From contig NZ_CP046919.1 in the NCBI RefSeq assembly GCF_011387195.1, positions 434,001-498,000 on the forward strand: a stretch of 64,000 nucleotides of DNA. The letters run 5' to 3'. This document shows positions 26,030-35,290 of the stretch, piece after piece (within the stretch, counting starts at the first letter, position 1; the number at the start of each line of letters is the position of its first letter). The position numbers and the translations under genes were made by a program. This DNA comes from Streptococcus ruminicola (GTDB lineage Bacteria > Bacillota > Bacilli > Lactobacillales > Streptococcaceae). A model generated the notes under the pieces. It worked only from the letters and a program-made list of their open reading frames with translations, ran no database searches and had not been told where the DNA came from.

Positions 26030-26547
26030 CTGTCAAATTCCTTTGAAAGTGCCGGATAGAGTTTGTGGTCACGTGTGTAAAAATCAACCTTAATCTTGTC
26101 TTTAGTGATAATTACTTTAGCATAAAGCTTTTCTTTGACATCACCACGAGGTTGAAGAACACTACCTGGATTGATAAAAACAGTTTTACCATTACGCCAA
26201 GCTGCTGCTCGGTGCAAGTGCCCATAAAGGCAGATATCTGCATCTTCTTCTTGAGCAAATAAATCCAATCTATCCCATGTAAAATTAATGTTATAAAGGT
26301 GTCCGTGAGTTTGTGCTATGACAATATCGTCAAGATAAGTTGTCAATCTTTCAGGATAACCATTATCGTAATCACAATTACCACGAACCACTTTGATACC
26401 ATCCCAAATGGGATCTGAACTTGGTAGCTCAGAATCTCCATTATGGAAAATGGCATCAACTTCGCCTTGATAACGTTGTTTAATATTGCTAATAATCTCA
26501 CGGTCACCGTGAGAATCACTCATTACAATTATTGTTCTGCTTTCCAT
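26026..26547 (-). CDS. YfcE/YsnB-family metallophosphoesterase
   Basis: A 173-residue calcineurin-like phosphoesterase. The metal-binding blocks are complete: [29 protein letters not shown] and YGHLHRAA. E. coli YfcE splits phosphodiesters in vitro; the physiological substrate is unknown. The start overlaps the 3' end of the rdgB-type gene by 19 bp. It is part of the murI-rdgB-yfcE-cbpB-xerD-like-scpA cluster, which is conserved in streptococci. Confidence 0.92.
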   Translation of the reverse strand: MESRTIIVMSDSHGDREIISNIKQRYQGEVDAIFHNGDSELPSSDPIWDGIKVVRGNCDYDNGYPERLTTYLDDIVIAQTHGHLYNINFTWDRLDLFAQEEDADICLYGHLHRAAAWRNGKTVFINPGSVLQPRGDVKEKLYAKVIITKDKIKVDFYTRDHKLYPALSKEFDR

Positions 26548-27557
26548 ACTGGGAATGCCTCCATTAATTTCTTAACAGCCAACCCGCGATGTGAGATTTC
26601 ATTTTTTTCATCTGCTGTCAATTCAGCAGCGTGACGTCCAGTTTCACCAACTAAGAATAGTGGGTCATAACCAAAGCCGTTGTCGCCTTTTGCTTCCATA
26701 GCAATGTAGCCAGGCCAATCTGCTTCAACAACCAAACTTTCCTTATCTGGTGCAGCAACCACAAGTGTTGTGTGGAATTGCGCTGAACGGTCTTTCATAT
26801 CAAATACCATTGCTAATTCATGAAGCAATTTAGCATTGTTTGATTCATCTGTTGCATCAGGTCCAGAAAAACGAGCTGACCATACACCAGGAAGACCACC
26901 AAGAACATCCACTTTCAAACCAGAATCGTCAGCTAAGACCATTTTCCCAGTCAATTTTGAAATAGTTTCAGCTTTCAATCGAGCATTTTCTTCAAATGTC
27001 ATTCCAGTTTCTTCGACTTCAGGTAATTCTGGGTGATTGTTTAGATTTTCAACTTTGATACCTAGTTGATCAAACATTTTACGAAATTCTTTGGTTTTAC
27101 CTTCATTGCGTGTAGCAATCAAGATTGTATCACCAAATGCATTTTCAGATGATTTTCCAAAAAAGGCTGACGCAGCAACACCGTCTTCTGGTAGATGCAC
27201 AAATAACAATTGGTCATCCTCAGTAACCACAACCGCACCCGCACGTTGTTGCACTTCTAAATGACGATTAGTTTCTTCGTTAATCATGCCAACAACAAAG
27301 CGAATCAATTGAAAATCAGATGATTTTTTAACAACAGTGACGTTGTAGCCGTTAAATTCGTCTTTATGGCAGCCGCCTTCACCGTGTCCGTGACATTTAC
27401 CACAGCATTTGCTGGCAACAAGTTTTGCAACTTGTTGGCTCAATTTAAAAAGGGCATCATCACTAACATTTCCAAGTCCTGAAATGGCGTTGAAGCCACC
27501 CCATTCGCCAAGGAACCAATTTTCTTTATCTTTATACTCATAAATTTTATCAGCCAT
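26529..27557 (-). CDS. RdgB/Ham1 nucleoside-triphosphate pyrophosphatase with an N-terminal extension
   Basis: A 342-residue protein. From about residue 144 it is a standard ITP/XTP pyrophosphatase that clears non-canonical purine nucleotides: [14 protein letters not shown], then [29 protein letters not shown], and [12 protein letters not shown], ending with [11 protein letters not shown]. The first 140 residues are an extra domain seen in streptococci but not in E. coli RdgB. It contains a Cys/His-rich stretch, [14 protein letters not shown] (residues 51-64), that could bind a metal. The start shows only a weak ribosome-binding site; coupling with murI, 17 bp upstream, is likely. Confidence 0.93.
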   Translation of the reverse strand: MADKIYEYKDKENWFLGEWGGFNAISGLGNVSDDALFKLSQQVAKLVASKCCGKCHGHGEGGCHKDEFNGYNVTVVKKSSDFQLIRFVVGMINEETNRHLEVQQRAGAVVVTEDDQLLFVHLPEDGVAASAFFGKSSENAFGDTILIATRNEGKTKEFRKMFDQLGIKVENLNNHPELPEVEETGMTFEENARLKAETISKLTGKMVLADDSGLKVDVLGGLPGVWSARFSGPDATDESNNAKLLHELAMVFDMKDRSAQFHTTLVVAAPDKESLVVEADWPGYIAMEAKGDNGFGYDPLFLVGETGRHAAELTADEKNEISHRGLAVKKLMEAFPVWKAEQ

Positions 27558-27574
27558 TTATTACTATCTCATTT

Positions 27575-28384
27575 CTATTTGTTCAACTTTTCCAAATCAA
27601 CATGTTGCACATCAATGTCAGTTCCTAGCCAGTTCACCGCAATTTCTTTAAAACGCTGACTACTTGCTGTTGTGTAGAAATGGTGATCAACAGCATGTTC
27701 TGTGCGACTGTGATTAATTTCAAAGTAATTTAATAACACTGACACATCTCGAATACATTCAGCACCACTATCGATTAATTTAACATTAGGTCCCATCACA
27801 TTTTGAATGATTGGACGAAGTAGTGGGTAATGCGTACATCCAAGAACCAATGTGTCAACTTTGCCAACAAGCGGCGCTAAACTTTCGTAAACGACTTTTT
27901 TAGCAACACTTGACCCCATTTCATTTGATTCAACGATTGGAACAAACTTGGGACAAGCTAAACCGCTAACTTCCATTTTTGGGGATAATGATTTTATCTT
28001 TTCAGGATAAACTTCTGAATTAATGGTCATCGGAGTTCCGATAATCCCAATTTTACCGTTACGTGTCGATTTAATCGCGGCACTAGAACCTGGTAAAATA
28101 ACACCAAGAACAGGAATATCAAGCTTTTCTTTAACTTCTTTCCAAGCAACTGCTGTCGCTGTATTACAAGCAAAGACAATCATCTTAACATTTTTAGTTA
28201 ACAAGAAATTAACCAATTCCCAAGTGTATTCTCTAATTTGTTCAGCAGGTCTAGGACCGTAAGGAGCTCTTGCTGAGTCTCCAATATATACAATTTCTTC
28301 ATGTGGTAGTTGACGCATTAATTCACGTACAACTGTTAAACCACCAACTCCAGAATCTAAAAAACCAATTGGTCTATTATCCAT
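27575..28384 (-). CDS. murI: Glutamate racemase
   Basis: A 269-residue enzyme that makes D-glutamate for peptidoglycan. The two catalytic cysteines lie in VFACNTATA (Cys about 74) and LGCTHYPLL (Cys about 184). The start [18 protein letters not shown] and [13 protein letters not shown] are diagnostic. It is the first gene of the minus-strand run that continues through rdgB, yfcE, cbpB, xerD-like, scpA, scpB, rluB and yidD with gaps of at most about 50 bp. Confidence 0.97.
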   Translation of the reverse strand: MDNRPIGFLDSGVGGLTVVRELMRQLPHEEIVYIGDSARAPYGPRPAEQIREYTWELVNFLLTKNVKMIVFACNTATAVAWKEVKEKLDIPVLGVILPGSSAAIKSTRNGKIGIIGTPMTINSEVYPEKIKSLSPKMEVSGLACPKFVPIVESNEMGSSVAKKVVYESLAPLVGKVDTLVLGCTHYPLLRPIIQNVMGPNVKLIDSGAECIRDVSVLLNYFEINHSRTEHAVDHHFYTTASSQRFKEIAVNWLGTDIDVQHVDLEKLNK

Positions 28385-28418
28385 AGAATCTTCTTTCTAA
28401 TAAGGGAATTAGACTTAG

Positions 28419-28448
28419 AAAAAACCCAGTTGGTGAGCCAACTGAGTC
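28419..28448 (-). terminator. Terminator downstream of yneF
   Basis: On the minus strand CTCAGTTGGC and CAACTGGG pair around TCAC and are followed by TTTTTT. The 120 bases between this hairpin and yneF hold nothing I recognise. Confidence 0.85.
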
Positions 28449-28567
28449 ATTCATTTCTGAGCTCTGTGCTCGAAAACGTTTGTTAAAGACTGACTTGTAT
28501 GTAAGGTCAAAAACTATCAAACAATAAGTCATCCGCCTTTAGCATTTTTCAAACCAAAGCGTAAAGA

Positions 28568-28810
28568 TTATTTTTTAGCTTTTGCTGCAGCTGCTTTTGA
28601 TTGTTTGATAATGTTACGGTACGTTTGTTGAATTTTTGCTTCACTAGGTTTTTGACCCATTTGGCTCATCATTTCACGGATCGCATCAGGCGTCAAGCGT
28701 GGGTGTTCACCGATTTCCTTTTCAAACTGTTTACGAGCGATAAAAACGCCACCAACAAGGCCACCAAACAAAGCAACCAAAACTAACAAAATCCAAAGAA
28801 ATGTTGTCAT
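28568..28810 (-). CDS. yneF: YneF-family small membrane protein (UPF0154)
   Basis: An 80-residue protein with one N-terminal membrane helix (residues 3-25, [19 protein letters not shown]) and a charged cytoplasmic part. [26 protein letters not shown] is the conserved UPF0154 block. The tail is Ala/Lys-rich. The function is unknown. It is transcribed alone. Confidence 0.93.
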   Translation of the reverse strand: MTTFLWILLVLVALFGGLVGGVFIARKQFEKEIGEHPRLTPDAIREMMSQMGQKPSEAKIQQTYRNIIKQSKAAAAKAKK

Positions 28811-28923
28811 GAATATTTTCTCCTAAGTTTTTTACATAATTTATTATAGCAAAAATGGAAAGAGTTTACAAATTCTTGAAAGCTTTTTCTTAAGCATAAA
28901 AACAATAAAATTGGGAGACCATT

Positions 28924-29220
28924 TCAATTATTTGTATTTCCTTTTTTAAAATTATTCTCAGACAACCACTTTTTATACAGCTCAGCAAATCTCATTTCTT
29001 CATCGTCACTGTAGCCGTTAAAAACAACTCGGTCGATATCTTCCTGATTAAAATAAAAAATTTGTTCAGGATTTAATCCCATTGGATAAATCGCTGATGA
29101 ATAATCAAATAGAACATCTTCTCCATTTTGCTTAATTGTTACACCACGATTTAAAATCATCAATTTCTGACTGCCATCTTTTAAATACACAATACTCCCA
29201 ATTGGTAATATATTTAACAT
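28924..29220 (-). CDS. DUF4176 protein, probable LXG-effector export chaperone
   Basis: A 98-residue protein whose opening LPIGSIVYLKDGSQKLMILN and later GLNPEQIFYFN and GYSDDEEMRF are the hallmark of DUF4176. In S. intermedius a DUF4176 protein (LcpA) is needed for export of an LXG toxin by the type VIIb system. The ATG at 29220 has GGGGGAG 5 bases upstream, much better than an in-frame start 15 codons earlier. It is the last gene of the three-gene island, 16 bp after the membrane protein gene. DUF4176 genes often travel with LXG toxins. Confidence 0.85.
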   Translation of the reverse strand: MLNILPIGSIVYLKDGSQKLMILNRGVTIKQNGEDVLFDYSSAIYPMGLNPEQIFYFNQEDIDRVVFNGYSDDEEMRFAELYKKWLSENNFKKGNTNN

Positions 29221-29236
29221 AAAACTCCCCCATTTA

Positions 29237-29872
29237 TTAAATTTCTTCGATTTTTTCAAAATCAAGATGATTTAAATTGTAATTTACCCCAATTGGCAAA
29301 ATTCGATACGAAAAAGTAAATATAGCAAATGAAAACAAACCACTTAGAATTAGAAGTGTTATTTCATCATAAAAAAGATAAAATCCCAAGCAAAAGAGCG
29401 TAAACATTACAAATATCGGGCCTAAGCCATAAACACGTTGATTATCTGTTTTTAGCACCAATTTCATGCATTTCCTGTTTACTAATTTCTTTTTCACTCT
29501 TTTGTCCTCATACTTAAAAACACCTAGGTAAATGAAATATCCAATAGTTAATGATAAAATGAACAACAATACTTTTTGAAAGAGATTATCTACAATTCCA
29601 GTTGCCTTCAAATTATTTTCTAAAAAGTTATACAATATTTTTAAAAATGGCTGTACCATCAAAACAACCGCCGTTGTTCCCAATTGTGATTTTTTAAGAT
29701 TAAACAAATTGTCTTTATCATCACTTTCAAATAAAATTGCTTCAACATTCTGTGCTTTATGTCCCCAAAAATATAATTTTGAACTCATACTCACATTATC
29801 TAAAATATATTTTTTTCCATTTGCTCTCACAACATGGTAACTTCCTGAAACTTGTGTTATTTTAAACTCCAT
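29237..29872 (-). CDS. Four-helix membrane protein, candidate immunity protein for the LXG effector
   Basis: I do not recognise this with certainty. Its 211 residues begin with a soluble region (about 1-60, with HVVRANGKKYILD), followed by four hydrophobic segments at about 61-83, 97-119, 150-170 and 171-195. It may be related to the DUF443/tandem-TM families found near type VII systems. Its place directly after the LXG gene (6-bp gap) is where immunity genes normally sit, and a membrane location suits a pore-forming effector. The immunity role is inference from position and topology. Confidence 0.55.
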   Translation of the reverse strand: MEFKITQVSGSYHVVRANGKKYILDNVSMSSKLYFWGHKAQNVEAILFESDDKDNLFNLKKSQLGTTAVVLMVQPFLKILYNFLENNLKATGIVDNLFQKVLLFILSLTIGYFIYLGVFKYEDKRVKKKLVNRKCMKLVLKTDNQRVYGLGPIFVMFTLFCLGFYLFYDEITLLILSGLFSFAIFTFSYRILPIGVNYNLNHLDFEKIEEI

Positions 29873-29878
29873 TAACGT

Positions 29879-31330
29879 CTATCTCCCCCAAAATACTTTT
29901 TGAATTGATTTAACACTTGAATCAAAAGATTTACCAATGCTTTTGAAATCATTATTGAGATAGTCTCCCATATCATTTGTAATATCTTTTATTCCTAAAA
30001 AATTGTTATTGTATGCTATCGAAACGCCAAAACCAACTGCAACACCAGCACCAATTGCCCATCCTACAGGATTACTAGCAATAGCTAACGAGGCCGCTGT
30101 AGCTATGCCGCTTCCAGAGAGTGCTGCTGTTCCTATTCCAACTTCTAATGCACTGACCCCAAGTGCCGTAGCTGTAGTTGTTGTAGCTGTGTGCACAAAA
30201 GCTCGACCGGCATTCTCTCCACTTAAGTTTGACGCAAAATCAATCCCCATAAATAAAGAGCTTATTCCTGATAAACCAATTGAGGCTGTCGTTCCAACAA
30301 TTGGTAAACTATATTCCGAAACAGTAACAGTTTTAAGTGCTCTTTTTATTGCTGAGTAAGTAGCCAAATCAATATAGTCGGACTGATTAAATGTCATTGA
30401 CAAGTTTGTATTACCAAAATAACTATCTTTATTGACATAATAATGCATATAATCATCAATATTCGGCATTGAATCATCTAAACTACTAATTTTATACTTA
30501 CTTAACTCCTCTGTTGAACCTGTAAGAATACCAGTCGTTAAATCATTATTAAATATTGTAGGGACTCTTATCTCTTTTAGATTCTTTTCTAGAAAATACC
30601 CACTATATTTAGAATCATACAAATTCTTGGCGAGTTCGTTTTTTAGCTGGTCTCGTCTAGCCTTACCGCTAACAACAAGTTTAGTTTCTTTAACTTCTGT
30701 CTTGAATGCTGTTTTCTTGTAAAAATCCGTAGCTTTTTTACTGGTATATGAGCTACTTCCTAAGTCAGATAAGCTTCCAATTTGCGTATTTTGTTCGTCT
30801 AGGATGTCGCCTGCTTCACTGATGAAGACGGTATTATTGAAAGTTTCCATGTCTTTAATGGTGTTAGTTAGGACTTTCTTGGCACCTCTAAATTCTGAAA
30901 TGGCATCATCCGTTGTCACTTTGGTTAGTGTGACAATGTCTGCGACATCGTCAATTGCCTTGTTAATCGCGTTAGAGCTTGTCTTTAGTTGCTCTAGCGG
31001 TGAATCGAATTTGTCCACCATTTGTTGTAAGACATCCGTGTCGATAATGGCAGAGTCACTGTTTTCACTCACAATACTCTTAAAAGTGCTGATAAGATTA
31101 TCATAGCCCTGCGAGATGACATCCAAGCTATTCACATAATTCGTCAGCAAAGGCACTTGGTAATTAGTGATTTTATTATCAATCGCATCTTTAACGTCAC
31201 CTTTTAGAGCCTCTGAATTGGCTGCGCTTTTTAGTTTTTTCTTGGCACTTGATAGTTGACTCTTTGTTTGGCTGATAGAGCTTTTGAGGCTATCGCGCTG
31301 CGCTATTACCTCACTCATCTTAATCTTCAT
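29879..31330 (-). CDS. LXG-domain type VIIb secretion effector with a C-terminal glycine zipper
   Basis: A 483-residue protein without a signal peptide. Residues 1-210 are a helical LXG-type N-terminus (MKIKMSEVIAQRDSLKSSI is the usual opening), which forms the secretion signal with Lap partners. Residues 340-440 are hydrophobic and glycine-rich; from Gly423 there is a repeated GxxxG spacing, Gly423, Gly427, Gly429, Gly433 and Gly435, in the stretch VGWAIGAGVAVGFG. This resembles the S. gallolyticus toxin TelE, a glycine-zipper pore-former. There is no catalytic motif. GGGAGAG precedes the ATG. It heads the operon with the membrane protein and DUF4176 genes; no apparatus gene is in the window. 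Confidence 0.85.
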   Translation of the reverse strand: MKIKMSEVIAQRDSLKSSISQTKSQLSSAKKKLKSAANSEALKGDVKDAIDNKITNYQVPLLTNYVNSLDVISQGYDNLISTFKSIVSENSDSAIIDTDVLQQMVDKFDSPLEQLKTSSNAINKAIDDVADIVTLTKVTTDDAISEFRGAKKVLTNTIKDMETFNNTVFISEAGDILDEQNTQIGSLSDLGSSSYTSKKATDFYKKTAFKTEVKETKLVVSGKARRDQLKNELAKNLYDSKYSGYFLEKNLKEIRVPTIFNNDLTTGILTGSTEELSKYKISSLDDSMPNIDDYMHYYVNKDSYFGNTNLSMTFNQSDYIDLATYSAIKRALKTVTVSEYSLPIVGTTASIGLSGISSLFMGIDFASNLSGENAGRAFVHTATTTTATALGVSALEVGIGTAALSGSGIATAASLAIASNPVGWAIGAGVAVGFGVSIAYNNNFLGIKDITNDMGDYLNNDFKSIGKSFDSSVKSIQKVFWGR

Positions 31331-31410
31331 AAATCTCTCCCAAAATTTAACCGATTTTTTCTAATCATTATATCATAAATTGAAACAGTTTTCAGAAATT
31401 TATTTCAAAC

Positions 31411-31455
31411 AAAAAACAGCTAACTAAAGGCCATCTGTAGTCCTTAGCTAACTGC
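31411..31455 (-). terminator. Terminator of lysA
   Basis: On the minus strand CAGTTAGCTAAGG pairs with CCTTTAGTTAGCTG (two GU pairs, one bulge), followed by TTTTTT. Confidence 0.7.
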
Positions 31456-31464
31456 TCTTATAAC

Positions 31465-32706
31465 TTATTCAAAATCAAATCCTTTAATGGTTGCAAAATA
31501 ATCTTCTGGTGTTTCGGCACGGCGGATTAAACGTGCACTGCCATCTTCTTGATAAAGAATCTCAGCTGAACGTAAGCGACCATTGTATTGATAACCCATT
31601 GAAAAACCGTGTGCTCCTGTATCATGAATGACCAAGGTATCACCGATGCGCGCTTCAGGTAATTCACGCTGTTTAGCAAATTTATCGTTGTTTTCACAAA
31701 GGGAACCAACCACATCGACCACCTCAAGTTTTCCATTGGGATTTGTCATGTTTGTGATGTGATGATAAGCATCATACATGGCTGGGCGCATCAAGTTAAC
31801 AGCTGAGGCGTCAACACCAATGTATGTGCGATACGTTTGTTTGCGGTGACGAACTTTGGTTACAAGCAAACCATGTGGCGCCAGCATGAAGCGACCAAGT
31901 TCAGTAAAGATTTTCACATCACCAAGCCCAACAGGAACCAACACCTCATCAAAGACACGGTGGACCCCTTCACCAATCACCGCAATATCATTAGCTTTTT
32001 GTTCTGGACGGTAGTTGACTCCAACACCACCAGATAAATTGATAAAGTTAATCACAACGCCAGTTTTTTCTTTCACTTCAACAGCTAATTCAAATAACTG
32101 ACGAGCTAATTCTGGGTAGTAATCATTAGTCACTGTGTTTGAAGCAAGGAATGAATGGATACCAAAGTTTTTGACACCTTCTGCTTTCAAATCTTTGAAG
32201 CCTTGAATCAACTGGTCTTTAGTCATCCCAAATTTTGATTCTTCAGGATTGTCCATAATATCAGTTCCAAGCGAGAAAACACCACCCGGATTGTATCGAA
32301 GTGACACAGTATCTGGTAATCCTGCCACTTCTTTTAAAAAGGCAATATGTTCGTAAGCATCAAGGTTAATGGTTGCCCCAATTTCTCTAGCGTACTTGAA
32401 TTCACGCGCTGGCGTATCATTTGATGAGAACATAATATCAGTAAAGCCAAGCTTATGGCTCATCAAAAGTTCTACTTCTGTCGCACAATCCACCCCGCAA
32501 TTTTCCTCTTGTAAAATTTTCAAGATAGCTGGTGTTGGAGTTGCTTTTACGGCAAAATATTCCTTAAACCCTTTATTCCAAGCAAAGGCCTTGTTCAAAG
32601 CGCGAGCCTTTTCACGAATCCCTTTTTCATCGTAAAGGTGAAATGGCGTTGGAAATTCATTCGTAATGTTTTGAAGCTCTTTGGCTGAAATAAATGGTGT
32701 TTTCAT
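31465..32706 (-). CDS. lysA: Diaminopimelate decarboxylase
   Basis: A 413-residue PLP enzyme of fold type III that makes lysine from meso-diaminopimelate. FAVKATPTP holds the PLP lysine, Lys54; GSLCENND holds the Cys of the active site, Cys337. Two other blocks differ a little from the textbook enzyme: SGGVGVNY in place of GGGxG and TELGR in place of EPGR, so a related amino-acid decarboxylase is not fully excluded. It is monocistronic with its own terminator and a candidate CodY box at the promoter, which fits a lysine-synthesis gene. No lysine riboswitch or T-box is seen upstream. Confidence 0.87.
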   Translation of the reverse strand: MKTPFISAKELQNITNEFPTPFHLYDEKGIREKARALNKAFAWNKGFKEYFAVKATPTPAILKILQEENCGVDCATEVELLMSHKLGFTDIMFSSNDTPAREFKYAREIGATINLDAYEHIAFLKEVAGLPDTVSLRYNPGGVFSLGTDIMDNPEESKFGMTKDQLIQGFKDLKAEGVKNFGIHSFLASNTVTNDYYPELARQLFELAVEVKEKTGVVINFINLSGGVGVNYRPEQKANDIAVIGEGVHRVFDEVLVPVGLGDVKIFTELGRFMLAPHGLLVTKVRHRKQTYRTYIGVDASAVNLMRPAMYDAYHHITNMTNPNGKLEVVDVVGSLCENNDKFAKQRELPEARIGDTLVIHDTGAHGFSMGYQYNGRLRSAEILYQEDGSARLIRRAETPEDYFATIKGFDFE

Positions 32707-32719
32707 AATTAATTCCTCG

Positions 32720-32764
32720 AATTTTCAAAATATTAGGACTATTATAACATAAAGACAAGAAATG
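32720..32764 (-). promoter_or_regulatory. lysA promoter with candidate CodY box
   Basis: On the minus strand TTGGTC and TATAAT (32741-32746) are 17 bases apart. AATATTTTGAAAATT (32720-32734) matches 13 of 15 CodY consensus positions and covers the expected transcription start, a place suited to repression. Confidence 0.55.
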
Positions 32765-32795
32765 ACCAACGACCTTAGCCTGAAAAACGAAAAAA

Positions 32796-32822
32796 ACTAG
32801 TGCAAACAAAGTTGCACTAGTT
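32796..32822 (-). terminator. Terminator of the Bax inhibitor-1 family gene
   Basis: AACTAGTGCAA and TTGCACTAGTT are perfect 11-base arms around a 5-base loop, and a T run follows on the minus strand. Confidence 0.88.
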
Positions 32823-32828
32823 AATTCA

Positions 32829-33521
32829 TTAATCATCGCTTCCGAACAAGCGAAGCAAATTCAAGAATAAGTTGATAAAGTCAAGGTAAAGACTAAGTGC
32901 CATTGAAATAGCCCAGCCATCACCAACTTGACCACCTGTCGCTTCATAAACACGCTTAATCATTTGATTGTCATAAGCGATAAGCCCTGAGAAAATCAAT
33001 ACTGAAATAATACTGATAACAAAGCTCATCATCCCTGAGCCAATAAAAATATTGACAAAGCTTGCAATGATAATCCCAATCAAAGCTGCCAAGGCTGCTT
33101 TTGCAAAGCCAGACAAATCTTTTTTAATGACAAAACCAAGGACTGACATCACACCAAAGACTAAGGCAGATGAGACAAAGGCTTGTAAAACCGTTGTTTG
33201 TGTGTAAGCAACAATGATGAAACTTAAAGTAAAGCCATTCAGAGCTGAATAAAATAAAAACAAAGGCAAAGCAGATGGTGTATTTTTACGAGCAGCACCG
33301 CTAGCTAAGAAAACCAAAGCCAACTCTAAGAAAACTGCACCATAATAAATAAATGGGTGATTAGTCATGATGTTAATCATATTGTCAGTAAAGACGTAAA
33401 GCATCAAGAATGAGACAAAGGCTGACAAACCAATTCCCATACCAACTAATCCATATATTTTAGCAAAAAAGCGATTCAAACCACTATCGGTCTGTGTGTA
33501 AATAATATCGTTCTGATTCAA
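32829..33521 (-). CDS. Bax inhibitor-1/YccA-family membrane protein
   Basis: A 230-residue protein with seven membrane helices. The family mark is the C-terminal block [17 protein letters not shown], and [15 protein letters not shown] is the conserved loop with the Asp that is part of the pH-sensing pair in relatives such as B. subtilis YetJ, a pH-dependent calcium leak channel. The physiological role in streptococci is unknown. It lies 31 bp after the HD-domain gene, so the two may be one transcript. Confidence 0.9.
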   Translation of the reverse strand: MNQNDIIYTQTDSGLNRFFAKIYGLVGMGIGLSAFVSFLMLYVFTDNMINIMTNHPFIYYGAVFLELALVFLASGAARKNTPSALPLFLFYSALNGFTLSFIIVAYTQTTVLQAFVSSALVFGVMSVLGFVIKKDLSGFAKAALAALIGIIIASFVNIFIGSGMMSFVISIISVLIFSGLIAYDNQMIKRVYEATGGQVGDGWAISMALSLYLDFINLFLNLLRLFGSDD

Positions 33522-33552
33522 AAGAATCTCCCTTCCTGATAAATTCTATCCA

Positions 33553-34056
33553 TTAGCGATGGTTACTTGGTAAAATCTTACGACTGTAGCGTCTTTTCTT
33601 ACCAAAACGATTGCGAAATGGTGTAATGGCTTCTTTGACAGCCCAATACTTATCGACCATCGTCACAATGTAACCTTCTTTATAACGCGGCGGAGCAATC
33701 GTTGCCCCCCACATGTGTTTTAAAATGATATCTTCTTCACGCTTATTTAAAGTCGTTAATTTTCTAGCGTTTCGAACAGCAATTCTTGGATGTACCCACG
33801 CATGCCCCTTATTAAACTTGGTTTCTCGCCAATCATAATAAAAGAAATCATGCAAAAGACCTCCACGCGCAGTGGCTTTTTCATCCCAACCTAGTTTTTT
33901 AGCAATCTTATAACTCGTATAAGCCACATTAATTGAATGTTCCATACGGGTTGAATAATGATGCTGCGGAATATTATCTAGCTTCTGAAAACGGGGGTGT
34001 TTGATGAGATGACCAACGAGTTCCATGAACTCTTTATCTTTTTTATATGCACCCAT
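33553..34056 (-). CDS. HD-domain phosphohydrolase
   Basis: A 167-residue HD protein. The metal ligands are RMEHSINVAY (His), then GGLLHDFFYYD (the His-Asp pair) and VDKYW (the last Asp). HPRIAVRNA fits the middle His of the HD pattern. The substrate is unknown; relatives act on nucleotides or phosphoesters. GAAGGTG lies 6 bases before the ATG at 34056, so I prefer it over a GTG three codons upstream. Confidence 0.85.
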   Translation of the reverse strand: MGAYKKDKEFMELVGHLIKHPRFQKLDNIPQHHYSTRMEHSINVAYTSYKIAKKLGWDEKATARGGLLHDFFYYDWRETKFNKGHAWVHPRIAVRNARKLTTLNKREEDIILKHMWGATIAPPRYKEGYIVTMVDKYWAVKEAITPFRNRFGKKRRYSRKILPSNHR

Positions 34057-34149
34057 TAGAATCACCTTCTTTCACCCTAATTATAGCATATCAGCTTAAA
34101 ATAGACTGAAACGATGACTAAAAAATTCAAAGTATGAAAACGTTTAAGA

Positions 34150-34890
34150 TTAAATTAAACTAAAGAGAACAATCCCTGTTGCCACAGCAACGTTCAAACT
34201 TTCTGCTTGTCCAGGCATAATGATGTGGGCCAAGATGTCAGCTTGTTTTGTCATTTGCTCTGAAATGCCATTTCCTTCATTTCCCATGACAAGAGCAAAC
34301 TCACCTTTATGCTCAACAGTCTTATAATCAACAGAATCTTTTGAAAGCGTCGTAGCAACTAATGGCACACCAAGACTTTGCAATTTTTGGCAAGCTTCAT
34401 AAACATTGGTACGCCAAACTGGCAAATGAAAATGACTACCTTGCATTGAACGAAGAGTTTTTTGATTGTAAATATCTGCCGTTTTCTCAGAAATCAATAC
34501 CCCATCAAAACCAGCAGCATCAGCCGTACGAATCATGGTTCCGACATTCCCAGGGTCTTGAACATCTTCTAATACCAAGTAGCGACCAGCTTTCAAGTCA
34601 GCTAGGGGCAAGCTTGGCATCACCACCTCTGCAATAATGCCTTGTGGTGTCTTAGAGTCTGTTAATTCTTTTAATACCTCTGGCGTCACATAAGTCACAT
34701 GAGATAAGCCTTCAACACGGTCTGAAAACTCTTCAAGGACAAAAATGTTCAAAAATTCTGCATCAGCTTTTTGAGCTTCTTCAAACAAGTGCCAGCCTTC
34801 AATTAAATAAGAATGCTCACGGTATTTTTTTTTCAATAATTTTTTAGTCTTTTTAATGAGATTATTTGATTTAGAAGTTATAATAGTCAT
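34150..34890 (-). CDS. TrmH/SpoU-family RNA 2'-O-methyltransferase
   Basis: A 246-residue SPOUT enzyme. The first 90 residues are a substrate-binding domain, YLIEGWHLFEEAQKA, as in YsgA-type 23S rRNA methyltransferases. The methyltransferase knot has VLEDVQDPGNVGTMIRTADAAG, then LVMGNEGNGIS and IIMPGQAESLNVAVATGI. The target nucleotide is not known. It is divergent from acyP, and the intergenic gap is only 35 bp. Confidence 0.93.
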   Translation of the reverse strand: MTIITSKSNNLIKKTKKLLKKKYREHSYLIEGWHLFEEAQKADAEFLNIFVLEEFSDRVEGLSHVTYVTPEVLKELTDSKTPQGIIAEVVMPSLPLADLKAGRYLVLEDVQDPGNVGTMIRTADAAGFDGVLISEKTADIYNQKTLRSMQGSHFHLPVWRTNVYEACQKLQSLGVPLVATTLSKDSVDYKTVEHKGEFALVMGNEGNGISEQMTKQADILAHIIMPGQAESLNVAVATGIVLFSLI

Positions 34891-34925
34891 AAGAAGATTA
34901 TAGCATATAATAGGAGGAATTTGAG

Positions 34926-35204
34926 ATGAAAAAAGTTCGTCTAATTGTCTCAGGCCGAGTTCAAGGAGTGGGTTTTCGTTATTCGACTTTCGCCCTTGCT
35001 CAAAGTCTAGGTGATATTTACGGTCGCGTCTGGAATAATGATGATGGTACCGTTGAAATCCTTGCCCAGTCCGACGATTCCGCTAAAATAGCAAAATTTA
35101 TTCAAGAAATTCGCAAAGGACCATCTAAATGGGCAAAAGTAACCTACGTCGACGTCAAAATGGCAAATTTTAAAGATTACACTGATTTCCAAATTGCCAA
35201 CTAA
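34926..35204 (+). CDS. acyP: Acylphosphatase
   Basis: A 92-residue enzyme that cleaves acyl phosphates. The active-site loop GRVQGVGFRYST has the catalytic Arg, and GRVWNNDDGTVEILAQ has the catalytic Asn. GGAGG precedes the ATG. It comes before yidC with an 86-bp gap, the order found in many streptococci. Confidence 0.96.
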   Translation: MKKVRLIVSGRVQGVGFRYSTFALAQSLGDIYGRVWNNDDGTVEILAQSDDSAKIAKFIQEIRKGPSKWAKVTYVDVKMANFKDYTDFQIAN

Positions 35205-35290
35205 TTCTATAAATAAGACTACAGACGTATTGAGAAAATGCAGAAAAAACAGTAAAATAATAGGGTATTATAATAAAAGGAAACAATCAA

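Noticed and set aside
30003..30359. 118-residue plus-strand reading frame opposite the LXG gene
   Set aside because: Low-complexity Ala/Pro/Val composition mirrors the glycine- and alanine-rich LXG region on the other strand; no ribosome-binding site.
31331..31464. A DUF3130/WXG100-type gene upstream of the LXG gene
   Set aside because: The 134-bp gap holds only the lysA terminator and the LXG promoter region, with no small open frame with a ribosome-binding site.
32707..32828. Lysine riboswitch or T-box upstream of lysA
   Set aside because: The gap is short and contains only a promoter, a CodY-like box and the terminator of the next gene.
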